From the NCBI GenBank assembly GCA_010015655.1, contig ML976718.1, positions 310,001 through 374,000 of the forward strand: a stretch of DNA of 64,000 nt. Reading direction: 5' to 3'. Both the position numbers and the translations under genes were made by a program. The DNA comes from Bimuria novae-zelandiae CBS 107.79 (taxonomy: Eukaryota; Ascomycota; Dothideomycetes; Pleosporales; Didymosphaeriaceae). Shown one piece after another: positions 23,432-35,487 of this stretch (its first letter is position 1; the number at the start of each line of letters is the position of its first letter). The notes beneath the pieces are model-generated. The model did not search any database. It worked only from the letters and a program-made list of their open reading frames with translations, and was not told where the DNA came from.

Positions 23432-23644
23432 CTAGACATGAGGCTGATAGCCAGGTTCATGGAGCTGCATTAGTAAGAAACCCTTGGTAAAAGGCTGTCC
23501 ATCGGAGTTCCAAGGTGGAGTTAGGGAGAGGTGTATCGTATTCTCTTCGGCTTGCGGTCTGTCTCGCACGTAAAGGATGATGTTGCGAGTTGGCGAGTAT
23601 GCGAGTCCCAGGAATGATGTGATGGAATAGACAGTGCGGGTCAT
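23432..23644 (-). CDS. Small hypothetical protein
   Basis: A 70-codon frame with ATG. A good TATA-like sequence (TTATATAAAG on this strand, 23671-23680) lies about 30 nt upstream of the ATG. The product is not low-complexity (ITSFLGLAYSPTR, then LTPPWNSDGQPF) and could be one exon of a larger gene. It diverges from the SDR gene with only 112 bp between start codons. No family is recognised. Confidence 0.3.
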   Translation of the reverse strand: MTRTVYSITSFLGLAYSPTRNIILYVRDRPQAEENTIHLSLTPPWNSDGQPFTKGFLLMQLHEPGYQPHV

Positions 23645-23756
23645 TGCAAAATCAACTGTGAAGAAAGATTCTTTATATAAGATGGCAATTCCCTAGCAAT
23701 GGTGGCATCAAGCACACTTCGAAGCCGCCATCCTCCTGAATTCTTTACAGCTCAAC

Positions 23757-24766
23757 ATGCCTACTATTGTTGTCGTTGGCGCCTCGCGCGGTATCGGGGT
23801 ATGTATACTGGACGACGTCCCTCATAGCAGAAGATGTCTGCACCAAAATAGGGTATAAAGCGAAAGCTAACAACCTCCAGTACCAATTCATTCAAACCAT
23901 GGCCGCGGAAGGAAACACCGTGATCGCCACCGCCCGCAATGTCGCCGACCTCGAGGGCAAGGTGAAAGCCGACAAGATCCCAAACACGCACGTAGTCCAA
24001 GTAGATCTCACGTCCTCTAACTCTCTCAAAGCTGCTGCGACGGCCACATCGTCTCTCGTCAACGGAATTGATCACCTCCTCATCAACGGCGCTTACCTCT
24101 CTGTTTCGACCGGCGGCATGAACCCCACGGATTTCACCAACAAACCTGAGCTCTTCCTTGAGGAACTCAAGAAGAGCGACGAAGCCAACATCGCCGGGCC
24201 CCTGTTTGCAATTAATGCTTTCCTACCACTGCTTCGCGCTGGCAAGGAAAAGCGCGTGACATACATTTCGTCCGGCGTCGCTGACGTGCCCGAGACCCTT
24301 GAAACGCGCATTGCGAACTCGGTGCCTTATTCCACGAGCAAGGCGGGTGGGAATATCGTTCTTACAAAGTTTGCGGCCGAGTTGCAGGACGAGGGATTTA
24401 CATTTCTGAGCATTGCACCCGGTGCGGTGGCAACGGAGACGCTAATGGACACGTCGAAGTGTGAGTTACAACTTTGCTTTTATTCTGCTAGTATGAACGG
24501 GGCAGTCTTACGAGAAGTTCATTCTCTTCATCCTATTTTTGAACGGAGTTGACTGTGGTATTAACGGGAGTTCTCTAGTCACTGAAGAGGAGCAGGCGAA
24601 GATGCAAGTCATGTTTGTCAGGATGATGCAGAAGTACCCGGAGTGGAAGGGTCCCATTTCTACCGAGGAGAGCGTGAAGAGGATTCTCAACGTCGTGAAG
24701 AATTCGAAGGTGCAGCAGAGTGGCCAGTTCCTCAGCTACTGGGGTAACACTACCCAGTGGTTGTAA
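23757..24766 (+). CDS. Short-chain dehydrogenase/reductase (SDR)
   Basis: Three exons: 23757-23798, 23881-24460 and 24579-24766 (introns 82 and 118 nt), give 269 residues. The N-terminus MPTIVVVGASRGIG is the Rossmann glycine motif; the first intron follows directly after it. An NGA replaces the usual NAG strand motif. The catalytic tyrosine-lysine pair is in YSTSK, preceded by the serine of ISSG. PGAVATETLMD after it matches the cofactor loop. The layout is that of classical SDRs related to the C-factor / YwnB-like fungal group, which reduce carbonyl groups with NAD(P)H. The substrate is unknown and there is no cluster around it. The last intron is supported by the junction MDTSK-FTEEEQAKM. 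Confidence 0.88.
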
Positions 24767-25538
24767 ACATTGAAGGACATGTAGCAGGAAGTGTCTGTGT
24801 AGGAGGTTAGATAGAGGAAGCCGAGCTTTATACTGTCTTTTATAACCCAATCGTGGAGGTACAAGGTCAAGTAACACATTTCTATGCAGAAATATCTTAG
24901 GCTTTTGTGTTACCTCTGGATAAGTAATACGGTGGCTGACTGCACCTACTTTGTACCTGCCCATGTGGCCGTCTCGACACGTGACGCGCGCAACTTTGCA
25001 TTGAGTAAGAACCTTGAAGCATATTGCTAAGAAAATGACCTAGACGACGTCCCTCGTGACATCGCGAGACAGCATAACGAGCTAGATTACAAATATATTG
25101 GTTTCCACATAGTGTGTGACCGCAACTTCAGGATTGAACCTCCTTGCTATCGACGGCAACTGAGGGGATCGCTGACAGTCTGGAGACACCGAGGGTTGCT
25201 GTTTATATTTAAATGTTCATGAGGTAAATGGTGACGTCTTACACAGCGTGTAGGTGCTTATGTATTGATTTCGTTGGTGATACCTTCACATACGACCATA
25301 GGGCCTTGAAAACAGTGCTTCCCGTCCGCTCAGCTGTACTTAAGCATGGCACCGGGAAATTAGTATTGCGGTCGGTGACGACGTGAGAATCCTTCCTGTC
25401 GTATGTATTTATTTTTGCCGAAATTCTTTTTGGCTTGGTGGGTGCCCAGGTGGGGACGAACGAGCATTGGCGGTGAACAAGCGAAGGTAGCTGCAGACAC
25501 GACTCATGCAGCTGGGACTTACGAATCACCGTTTAAAT
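24767..25538. other. Intergenic region
   Basis: About 0.77 kb with short frames only. The minus-strand frame 25239-25529 lacks an ATG and has no recognisable features. No repeats are seen. Confidence 0.4.
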
Positions 25539-25920
25539 TTAGTTTAGAATAGATGTCGAAAGCTTCAGTGTTGCGAGGTTGCGATGTGGCGTCGATAATT
25601 GTTCCTCTGTCGTCCGGGTGTATATTTCAGGATCGTCAACCCACGCGCTTGACAAGATACCCCGACCCTTTTTATAGGCAGTTATTGCATTGCAAGGGTG
25701 TTTCAGTACTGTGGAAGGTGACAAATCGACGAACTTGTGTATCCTGACCTTGTCCGGGTGTCTTATTAGGTTAACATACACCTTTGTAAGTGGTTCATCT
25801 TCAATCCGGACCTTCAACTTACAACCCATAGCAAAACTCGTTAGGCCGATCATTTACCCCTGAAAAGCTGCCTATACCGACGTGCAGGATCAACGCTAAC
25901 AGAAACAGGCCGTACTTCAC
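25539..25920 (-). CDS. Possible small secreted protein, start uncertain
   Basis: Two exons, 25920-25823 and 25761-25539, with a 61-nt intron (donor GTAAGT, phase 2; acceptor TAATAAG), give an open product of about 106 residues. It begins with a strong hydrophobic segment (KYGLFLLALILHVGIG) that looks like a signal peptide, followed by a mature part with two cysteines. The codon just before this segment is GTG, not ATG. The nearest in-frame ATG is at 26070, which would put 50 extra residues in front of the signal. So either the start was lost by mutation or an upstream exon is missing. No family recognised. Confidence 0.35.
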
Positions 25921-26214
25921 AGCTCTTCCATCTTCCCATAACAGCGCTACGATCTGATAATTCGCTTTCGTGACAGCAGCATCGATTCCCTGGCTTACAC
26001 TCGCTATCCTCAATCCTCTGCTCCAAGCCTTTATCTGGCAGCTTCTTGAAGTTATCCGGATTTCTTTCATCTCGTCGTTACCAAACCCTGCACGCGAATT
26101 GTCTTCTCGTCCTGCTGTCAGATGGAGCAGTCGTGCAACATTATAACTGACGGTGGGGACGTCAGCACCGCCTTGTAAGAACACAAAGAGGTCAGTTATG
26201 CGACATTTTCCTTC

Positions 26215-27769
26215 TCAGCTGGAGCCATTCTTCTCTCTCCATGGTCCAGTGATGCCCTTGGCACCATCCACCTGCTTTGCCGGATCTCCACCGGGTGCTT
26301 GTCTCTGCCTTTCGAATTCTTTGAAACCTTCGAAATACTTTCTCCGAAAATTATTCAGCTCGTCCGCTCTGACGCCTTTCTCGTACTCCTTCTTCGCCAT
26401 TTCCAACGCGCCCGCAGGTATCTCAGAATCCGCCTTTCTTCGATAGGTCAAAAGTCTTCGCGACCATTTGTTGAACGGTTGCACGCACACCGACACGACA
26501 TCCAGGCATGGGTGTGTAGGAATGACTAGCTCGATGTCCTCGTCGTTTGCAGTTGGCATCCACATGCTGAGTCTTCCGTTCTCAACCAACGTAGCGGCTG
26601 CAAATGCGAGAATATCGTCCTGAATAGCCGTGAACGAGTAAGGCTTCTTTGGGGGTATGTAGCCCGCGTCTTTGTATCGGTTCTGATGTGTCGTACGTTC
26701 TTGATCGTTGAGCATATCGCGCGTTCCGAGCACCTTGAGTCCTTCTCGGATACCATAGGGTGGGTCGCAGACAATACCATCAAGATAACCGCCTCTGCTT
26801 GGGGCATTGCTGTGCTGGAATAATCGGAAAGGTGTGTTCGTCAGGTCTGACACAAATGCTCCAAGGTATTGAGACTCAAGGCCATACTGCTTGAAATTAC
26901 CCCGGACGTCAAACTTTCCGGTTTGTCCCTTTCGCGCACTGCCGCCGGTTCCGCGAATACTACGGCCATCAATATCGCTTCCGCAAACAACTGCCCCAAA
27001 GTGAGCGCAGGCAATAGGAAAGCCACCTGTGCCCATGAAAGGGTCATAAAAAAGCTTCCCAGGAGCCGCGAGTGCCATATTGGCGGTCACAAGCGCGAGT
27101 TCGGCATCCATGGAAGTGGTGCTGATGTAATGGCGCTTCTTCAAATCATAGGTTGTTTTTACGTCTCGGCCTGACGCTGCTACAAAGCGGCCAAGGTACA
27201 GATACATCGGTTCGGGGGCCTTGTCCGCGTATTCTTCGAATACTTTGAATGAGGCATCGGCGTCCCGCATCCGGATCGGTCCATTGAAGCCAAGGTAGGA
27301 GAAGGATTCGATGATATCACGTTGCTGGGTCTGGTCCCGCGTTCCTCGAAAGCAATCTAAAGTGAAACGGAACGGAACACTTCCGTATTGCGCCCATTTG
27401 GCACTTGAAATATCCTTCACGGAGTTATGGAGCGCATCGTAGGTCGCACCTTGGCCCCAGAGTTCGTAGATACCTTGTGACAGTAGGCTGCGAGAAATGA
27501 TCGCTTCAGCCGCTGAATCCGAAGGCAGGCGAACGATGCAAAAAGGGGACTGCTTTTGTTAGCGCACTGACGGCAGATGACACAATCTTGGAATAAGCTC
27601 TTTCCACCCGGTAGATGCGACACAACGCTAGTGAACAACTTTTTCCACTTACGTCGTTGTCATACTTGACGAATTCGATAGAAAGTTCAGCGACGTCCGC
27701 AAGAGCCTGGAGTTCCGCTTGGCGAAAGCTTTCGTGCATCTGCACGAGCCGCACGAGGTAATCAGGCAT
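26215..27769 (-). CDS. TRM11: tRNA (guanine10-N2)-methyltransferase catalytic subunit Trm11
   Basis: Two exons, 27769-27653 and 27549-26215 (intron 103 nt, phase 0), give 483 residues. The N-terminal THUMP-like part starts MPDYLVRLVQMHESFRQAEL. The Rossmann methyltransferase core begins near 190 with HYISTTSMDAELALVTANM and the SAM-binding LFYDPFMGTGGFPIACAHFG. The catalytic tetrapeptide is DPPY, in GIVCDPPYGIREG. Trm11 with Trm112 makes m2G at position 10 of several tRNAs. The C-terminal tail is Lys/Arg-rich. The second exon is open without interruption, and the junction EFVKYDND-SPFCIVRLP is typical. Identification is secure. Confidence 0.93.
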
Positions 27770-29576
27770 TGTTTTTTGCGTGAGTGGTGATTTAATTGTG
27801 AGGGCAAAACAGATCCTGCCACTCAATCTGGAACTGGCATATTGGTTTGGAGACCTTTTCTGGATGGGTAAGTGTACGGAGCGAATCTTGGAAGTGAAGG
27901 TGGAGGGGTCATGCTTAGGGCAAAGTGCAAAATTGTGGGCCTATCATCTGCGCTCTGATTGGACAGCAGCCAAAACCGCTTCGAGTGACTTTTGATGCCT
28001 TTTTGCTAACGGCAAAGAAATGTCACTGTTTGTCGGATGGGTAAGGTTGCTCAGTCTCATCACTTTCTACGAGGTTAGTCTAAAGATTTCCTTGGTAATA
28101 TTTACAGGATAAAAATACTTGAGATAAGTCGCTGGTCACCGTACTGAGACTCCAGAGCGATATGGTTTTGAGTGTCCCTCCTTCATCAGATCTATATGTC
28201 GCTGCTTGCCTAAGTGTGCTTTTCGTAAGGTCTTTCGGTGCTAAATATCTCCCGTTGGCTCTTTTCTATACCGATTTCTCTTACTATTACGTCCGTCATG
28301 AAATTTGCGCTAGGTTGAGAGATATTGTTCTGAAAATCAAGAATGTTACGGCTGCTGCGTATGCTTCATTTCCCTCTTCGATTCTTGGCCTTTGGGGACG
28401 AACATAACCCGCTAAGATAGTCTCTCTAAATCTGTCTTTGTTCCGTATGTTATCCTAGAGGATATGTAGCAGAGAAACACGATCAATTTGTAACTATGCC
28501 TTTTTTCTCTGTGGGGGCCATTAGACTGTTTCCTTCCTTCGACCGTATGTTACCGAGGTATAGCTCGAACTACCTGGGCATCTTAGCAACGTGACGCGTA
28601 ATTGAAGAGCCGTTGGCGAATTCGGGAATAGATTGGCCCAGTCTGAAAGACAACAGTTTAAACCCAGAGGACATGCTAATATATATGCATCAGTAGATTT
28701 TCTATCGAGCTTGGTTAGGTGCTCACAATCGTAGTCCGTCGAATCCCTAGTAGATTGCTTTATGAAGGCCCAGGTCTACTTACAATGTGACAAAGCCTTC
28801 AAGTCCGTCTCCTTATTATTTACTCGTTGTTACCTTACAAGCCCCGTCTCTTACATGGTCGCATCCCGAGCACGACGTAGAAAATGTCTGGCTATGAGGG
28901 CCGTCACCACAATCGCACTGTCCTGCTCAGCTGGTAGATCTCACATGCGTTTTTATTCACCTACACAATACCATAAATATGTAACAGGTTTGGCGGTGGG
29001 TCCATATTGATGCGGTATCTATTCAGGTCAGAAGCGTAAAGATCATCGACTGCTCCACTTACACCATGGGCATTTGGGAGCTCTGTATCTAAGTGCAGCC
29101 GAGCATCGGAATTTGAACAACCATGGCGATACATGTAGGATGAGGGCATATCGCGTGCTCCGAGGCGCTCTTCTATATGCTCGAGAGGCATCGCAGATGT
29201 GACGTCCTAGTCTCTGGAGTCATTAAGAGCTCATGGTGTCCAGGTTGCGAGCTGTGAATACACGAACTGTGTGAGACTGTGAAAGCAAGAGCTCCGTTCG
29301 CGAAAGTATCTTTTGGATATTTGAGATGAGTACCATAGGTAATTAGTGTTCTCTGCGCAAAAAGTCCAGGCAATGATTCTTGTCACCCGCTTCTGACGAT
29401 TTGAAGGTTTGGCGCCCAACGACGCTCTCTTCTGTTTCAGCCTCGTATAAGCATCATCTGAAAAATCAAGTGAGCGACATGGATAGTAGCGAGCATAGCT
29501 GCGGGGTACACTGGATGCAGGCCTGCATCCCTCTTCGTACGCACCAACACGAACTTCATCCATCAAAACAGTGAGG
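27770..29576. other. Gene-poor interval
   Basis: 1.8 kb upstream of TRM11 with only short frames. The first few hundred bases should hold the TRM11 promoter. I found no transposon ends and no plausible exon chain. AT content rises slightly from about 28.0 kb. Confidence 0.4.
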
Positions 29577-31530
29577 ATGACCCTGGAACCGAGTAGTTCT
29601 CATGATCCATGGCTCAGGTTTACCCAGCGGGACGAACAAGCGTACGGACCGGAGAATCACCGGCTATGTGGACAACAACTACCAATGCAAGAGGTCATAG
29701 CTAAATTTATGTCGCACGGATTCAACGATCTGACCCGATCGATCCCGCTCCAACGTCGAGCTCTGACGGAATTTATCAAGGCAGTGACTTCCGACTTACC
29801 TCTTGGTCATACGCGCCCTCTAGGTACGGAAATTCGGCATCCAACCTTCAATGTTGGGGTTACCGCTCTGCTGGATGACCGTCACGATCATGAGTGGTGC
29901 ACACGATTAATTCAGCAGGTTTGTACTGACGATAAGACATTTTCTGGGAATCTCTCCATTTGGGAACTTTATGAAAACCTTTGTGGGCAAGTGAGTAATC
30001 ACACATGAGCATACTTAAATACATCTGGAGTCACTCATGTAATAAACTTAGCGACTGAATCGCAAAGCAGAAAGACGCATTATGTACGTACACTTGGCCA
30101 GTTCGCGACTCCAGCTCATGAATGCAGCTTTATTCCTGATCTCAAACCGGTGACCGCAGTCGTATTGGCTTCGACTATCTCGCCGAGGTCAACAATTAAT
30201 GTACAAGACATGATGCATCGGTACCTGACGCGAGAGTGCATCTTTTCGGTGACTACGGTAAGTGGATGGTTTTAAGGGAAATGCTCATCATCACTATCTA
30301 TGGGTGTTTCATCCTTTACATGAGATCATTTACTCCGAATGCGGACCACAGCTGTTTAGGGATGCCCCATGATGAGTCTCGTGTCCCCCAATTAAGCACT
30401 GATCCCTTCTAGACATGGCAAACTTGGGGCTTTTTTCTCGAATTCCATATACCGTACTATGCGTTACATATCGGGCCCATCGGCGGTACCGCAGATACCC
30501 GTATGATCGCCGGAAGGCGGCTTCGAATGTCCGAGTTACTTCCTCTCCATCATTAATCAGGCGACCTTGAAGAGGCTTATTATCACGAAGCCCAAATATC
30601 CTCCCTTTGTTAGGGACCGGACGAATCATGCTGGACTGAATTGCTCCTCGTGGAAACCTACTTCGGCTCAGAGCCCGATCTAAAAACCCATCTCAGACCC
30701 GCCTAAACCGGGCTACCCTGTGACCCAGCGACCTTGCCGTTCAGCGCCCCGGCCCCATACTTCGACCCTAGACAATACTAGCTGAAGCAGCTTGACTGCC
30801 TTGATCGGCACGTTCAGCAGACGTATGGAGGCATACGTAAGTACATGCCTGTTCTTTTCTCATAATCCGATTGGCAAATCGGCGATCTTATTGACTCAGG
30901 TGAATGCCGGGCGTCTACTCACAATAACCAGGTTCGAACTCCTAAATTCAGAGATGATCGTAGCGGACATACTCAAACCCTCAGTGACGTACTGGAAACA
31001 ATTCAAAAATTCATTGACTCTCTTGGTGGTACAATAGATGCATGGGAGACGTTCCGAAAGAACCAGATCTCTCTCTTCGTTTTGTATGCACATAACAAAG
31101 ACACGTAGCCGAGACTGCTCGAATCCATCTTTCGTAGCATGGGGGAACTCGAAAGACCACGCAATCGATTGATCACTCAGCGAGCGACGTTCAAATCTAG
31201 AATATAAAACGTAAGAGTCCGATTACTGTCCTTTTGTTAGCTTCATATATAGTGAACGACTTTCTTGAAAAGATGGATGTCGAGCATGAGCTTATGCCGA
31301 AGCTAGTTCCACACTGTCTCCAGCCTCAGCCAAACAGAAATGGCTATAGTGCAAGGCGAGAACATAAGAACTCTGACGGCCCTGATTTAGTACGTTGCAT
31401 TTGCTCTCATCTTTACAGCCGCCATTTTCAGCATGGACGTCACGCAATCGAAGGACCGGGAAAAGACCTGGGAGTAGTTCTTCGAGGTGCTCGTTGGGAC
31501 ATCTTTCCTGAATAGTGTCATAGTTTGGCT
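29577..31530 (+). pseudogene. Decayed multi-exon gene, possibly a CorA-like fungal membrane protein
   Basis: Several clearly protein-like frames follow each other on the plus strand. 29577-30005 includes LGTEIRHPTFNVGVTALLDD. About 30055-30255 includes LGQFATPAHECSFIPDLKP and ends at a GTAAGT donor. 30927-31205 starts after a CCAG acceptor with QVRTPKFRDDRSGHTQ and continues as DVLETIQKFIDSLGG and ESIFRSMGELERPRNRL. About 31415-31530 reads AAIFSMDVTQSK then FFEVLVGTSFLNSVIVWLL, a likely transmembrane helix. In-frame TAG codons interrupt the last two parts (31106-31108 and 31475-31477). The first exon cannot be joined to the second in the correct phase. The layout, with a coiled coil before C-terminal membrane helices, resembles fungal CorA-like proteins. 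I suspect that family but cannot confirm it. The decay is better supported than the identity. Confidence 0.5.
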
Positions 31531-31907
31531 TCTACACAAATCATATTTTCAGGACACGTTCAAGTATGTCATGAGCTGGATAAAGAGAATGACCAACAGC
31601 ATCTTTGGGTAGGACAGTATGCTTTTATCACGATGAAGTGAGGTCTCTGCCTTCTTAGTACAATTCTTTGATTTTTACAACGGCCTTCTCCTTGCTTCAC
31701 GTAACAACTCTTTCCCACTCCACCTCACTAGGCTCCTTCCAATAACTCGTCCCACTCTCCCTAAACCCCATCTTCTGCAACACCCTCGCACTCCTCGGAT
31801 TTGTCTTCTCCGTCTCTGCGAGAAAGCGCTTGATACCTCTTTCACTGACCGCCCACTGCATTACCGCCCTGGCAGCTTCGCCAACTATCCCCTTCCCCAG
31901 TAGTCAC

Positions 31908-32041
31908 TGTGACGGTTCAGTATAGAAGCTTGGGCCACCCGCGTACGTGCGGCCTGTGCACGTGATCCACACTATATAGCTCCATAGAGTAGCTTCTCAA
32001 TCAAAACAACGATTGCCTCAACACTCTTTTTCGACCTTACA
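31908..32041. mobile_element. Solo LTR-like insertion, 134 bp
   Basis: The insert starts TGTGACGG and ends CTTACA, the TG...CA ends of LTRs. It is flanked by the 5-bp duplication GTCAC (31903-31907 and 32042-32046). It interrupts the GNAT coding sequence. No internal retrotransposon sequence accompanies it, so it is read as a solo LTR; 134 bp is short for an LTR. An intron is unlikely because splicing at its edges leaves a stop in frame. Confidence 0.65.
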
Positions 32042-32484
32042 GTCACCATGCACTCTATACCTCAGCTCCACCATCTCCTGCCACAGTGGCAGCGGCGCAT
32101 CACCTTCCTCCCGCTCTGGCATCGACGTCGTCGTCGCATCCCGAACGCCCGCGTCAGCGCTGCCAACGAACAGAACGTTCGATCTCAACAATCGATCCAA
32201 ACGGCGTTTTCTAGTGTTTTGGATCAAACGAACTGTCACGGTACCTCTAGTATCCGCAACACCTTAGCTGCGCTGTTGCCGAAGCACTAGCGCTAGCCCG
32301 TACACCCCTGCACATTCTATCCACAGCCCCTATTTATATAGCCTTGTCTGCCTGTATTCCTGCTCCTTAGCTATCCTCTTGTATTACACCTGAGTATGTA
32401 CACAGTAGCCTAGTTAATCAAGCTCTCTGAGTTCCTGATTTAGCGACCTGTAGCCTCTCGTGACACGAACGAACAGGCATGGTG

Positions 32485-34220
32485 GGTTAAATAGAGCTTT
32501 AAATAAACGCATTATTAGAGCCAAACATTTAATTATTTAATTATTTACGGCTATTTTTAATTAATTTAGTATAAAAATTTATTATAATTAGTAAAGTATT
32601 ATTTTATTTTACTAGTCTTGTGCTACGCGTAGCATTATTATATATTATTTTATATAATATTATTAAAAAAAAATCTAAGTTTTTTTTTATATAATTTTTA
32701 TTATTTCTTTTTATTAGCTATAAGCGAATCGTATTATAAATTAATTTATTACTTACTTATAATTATCGTAACTAACCTAGTTAACTTAGTTAACCTAGCT
32801 AGTATTTAATAGCTATTACTATGCTAGGTTACTTATAGTAGCTATTATAGTAATAGTAGAGAGCATTAAGAGCTTAAATAATTTACTATTTAGAGTAAAG
32901 TTTATTACTCTTACGTATAAGTTTCCTAGTAAGCTATAAGCATCTAAAGCTTATTTTTATTATTATATAGACCTACTTTTAGTAAAGTAAACGTCTCTTT
33001 AACTTATTGCGTATTAGGTATAAGGTAAAAAGTAAAAGTTAGGATTATTTTAGTAACATAGCGCGGAACTTAAGTACGTTAAAAAATAAGCTTTTTTTTT
33101 ATTAATTATATTATACTTAACGTAAAGTCTTAGACTACTAAGTAGTTAATACTACTACTTATATTAAGTAGTATCTTAAAAAGATCTATAGTATTAATCT
33201 AAATACTACTTTGCTACTAATTACTAAGACACTATAGTTATAAATTTTATAATAATATACTATTACTAGCTTATTAAGCGCTATTAATTATTATTTTTAA
33301 TAAGAAAAGGAGCTATAGTTAGCGTACATAAACTAGGTAATAGTTAATAACCTAAGTTTTAAGATATATATAGATCTATTAATAAGGGACATACTAATAT
33401 AGAACTAAACGCTATTGCTACGCGCCTTGCTAGCAAGCTACACTACACTTTCTAAATATATTAAATTACGCCTAGTAGAGAGGAAGGTAAGAATCTTAGA
33501 GCTTTTAGCTAAATTAAAAAGTAGAATTTTTATAAGTTATAATATAACAATATTACTAAATAAATCTAATTTTTTTTAGAGTTATCGCGTACTTTATTAG
33601 TAATTTAGTATTTTTAACTAGAATAACGCTAGCCTAGCTAGTGTTAAATAAATCTAATAAACTTTAATAAATCTATATTATTAACTTATAATTTTAAAAT
33701 TCTTTTTATGAATAACGCAATCCACTTATTACCTTTTAGCCTCGTTTTTATAATTATATAGGCGCTATATAAGCTTAGATAATTTTTTGTATTATTTAAG
33801 AGTATAATTTTATCTAAAAACTATATCATTTTGTAGGAGATAATACTACTAATAATAATATAACTTTTATTTATAAGCTTAATAATATCTCTTTAAAAAA
33901 CTTTTATATTATTAGTAATTATCGTATATACTGCGCTAGCTATACTATTAACTTTATATTAAAAACTTTTATATATAGTAAAGGCGTAAGTGACTTTAAA
34001 GTAGCGCTAGTAAAATATTACTTAATAAATAATATACTATATTTTAGACCTATAGTGTAGCTAGCAAGCTATATAACTTTATTACCTTTATTTATAACTC
34101 TTATAAATATTAATGCGCCTTTAAAAAAATATAATAAAAAAAGCTTAATACGAATAACCTCTTTTATTTCTTTACACTTAATTTAATTAAAGAGAGTAGA
34201 ATCTAGTAGCATAGCGTATA
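32485..34220. repeat. RIP-mutated AT-rich block inside the hAT element
   Basis: Composition switches abruptly to well over 75 percent A+T, rich in TA, TTAA and CTAG and almost without CpA. It switches back within a few dozen bases near 34.2 kb. The last part is in register with the transposase: a frame with TAG TAG and Ile/Val for Thr leads directly into MLLRCLKLREP. So this is mutated transposase, not a separate insertion, at least at its right edge. The pattern is RIP-like C-to-T change on both strands. Confidence 0.8.
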
Positions 34221-34224
34221 CCTT

Positions 34225-35339
34225 ATGTTGCTGCGTTGCCTCAAGCTCCGGGAGCCCATCCGTCGCTTTTTCAAGCAGGCGCGCGCCGACAGCTCCACCA
34301 TGGGCGATAAATATAATCCTACGCTCGACGCTCTGTTGGACGACGAGTGTGACGAGGTCCGCGTCATGACTGAGGTCTTGGAGACTTTCTACAAGAATAC
34401 GAAGTCGCTGGAAGGCAACGCCTCCGGCAGCGGTTTCGGCTCACTGTAGCAGACGGTGGTCAACCTACAAGAAATCTACGCCTTTCTCAGCGGCGAAGAC
34501 GAGCGCAGCGTCTATCGAATCGAGGGCTTCGAGCAGTCCGATTATATGGTCTCTGACGTCAAGCTCGCCCACGAGAAGCTGATCACATATTTCACAAAGC
34601 TGGTGTTACCAGCCGACCAGACACCGAGTCTCTATTGCGTGGCGACGGCCATGCACCCATGCCTACGCCTCTCGTGGTTCAAGACCCAGTGAAGGCACAC
34701 CCGATGTGGTATAAGGCAGCGGAGAAATCGATTCGGGACGTATACAAACAATACCTGGCGGCAGAGACACCCGACGCCGACGACCTCGACGAGCTCCCAG
34801 AGGTCCCACGCACGCGCAAGGTCCCTGGGGCGTATGCCAGCGACGAGCGGAGACTCCGCACAATGTTTATGGACGATCACCTTCTCACAGGCAAGAAGGC
34901 ACATAAGCGGCAGAAACGCACGTCGCAGCTCGACGAGTACTTTGATAGTCTCTACGACGACAGACTGACGAGCTCCGCGTCCCCGGACATGTACAAATTG
35001 ATGCAGGATCCACACCGCAGGTGGGTTGACGTCGGCCAGAAACGCTTCCCAGTCGTATACAAGATGGCGATGGATCATCTCTCTGTGCCAGCCACCTCAT
35101 GCGACTGCGAGCGGTGTTTCTCGTCCGCTAGGAGAACAATCACGTGCGATCGCAATTCATTATCGCCAGCCGTCGTCGAAGCTCTACAACTACAGAAGAA
35201 CTGGCTCATGAGAGACGCCGTACCGAGTCACCTCACGGCGTTGTCAAAACACGTCGTCAAGAAGGATGCCGGCCAAAACATCCAGCTGGTGGACGACAGC
35301 CAGTTTCTCGACCACAACACCAGCCTCCTTCCTAATTAG
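34225..35339 (+). pseudogene. hAT transposase, C-terminal half, broken
   Basis: The frame starts in normal-composition sequence at MLLRCLKLREPIRRFF. It meets an in-frame TAG at 34447-34449, where TGG (Trp) is expected before QTVVNLQEIYAFL. It later shifts by one base at about 34690, where TGA AGG stands for TGG AAG in WFKTQWKAHPMWYKAAE. The last part is the hAT dimerisation domain: FPVVYKMAMDHLSVPATSCD, then CERCFSSARRTITCDRNSLS and VVEALQLQKNWL. The N-terminal half, including the first catalytic Asp, lies in the RIP-destroyed block. The stop and the shift both hit Trp codons; the first fits G-to-A RIP, the second is a single-base loss. Confidence 0.88.
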
Positions 35340-35349
35340 GAAAGTTATA

Positions 35350-35487
35350 TATATACGAACGTTCGGCCGAACGTTCGTTGTACTGTTCGAAGACGCTCCT
35401 GTTCGAGTCGTCTCGAACGTACGTACATTTGTATGTGGGCCGAACGAACGAACAAGCACCTTGTTCGGATCCTGTTCGATTCGTTGG
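35350..35487. repeat. Subterminal CGAAC/GTTCG repeats of the hAT element
   Basis: About a dozen copies of CGAAC or its complement lie in the last 140 bp before the right inverted repeat, some as palindromes (GAACGTTC) and one as a tandem run of three. Only a few occur at the left end. Such subterminal motifs are usual transposase binding sites in hAT elements. Confidence 0.7.

Noticed and set aside
30925..30945. tRNA B-box-like GGTTCGAACTCC
   Set aside because: There is no A box or cloverleaf around it, and it lies at the start of a coding exon (QVRTPKFRDD) after a splice acceptor.
31903..32046. Reading the 134-bp gap in the GNAT gene as an intron
   Set aside because: Splicing at GTAAGG and CACAG leaves a TGA in frame. 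The TG...CA ends and exact 5-bp duplication fit an LTR insertion better.
32147..32162. CAGCGCTG as the target duplication of the hAT element
   Set aside because: It is palindromic and present at both ends, so it looked like an 8-bp duplication. With GCCCGCGT as the duplication instead, the GNAT frame closes exactly and the element has a proper CAG-type terminus.
32485..34220. A separate AT-rich insertion inside the hAT element
   Set aside because: At the right edge the mutated sequence is in register with the transposase and explained by C-to-T and G-to-A changes. No flanking duplication is seen at its edges.
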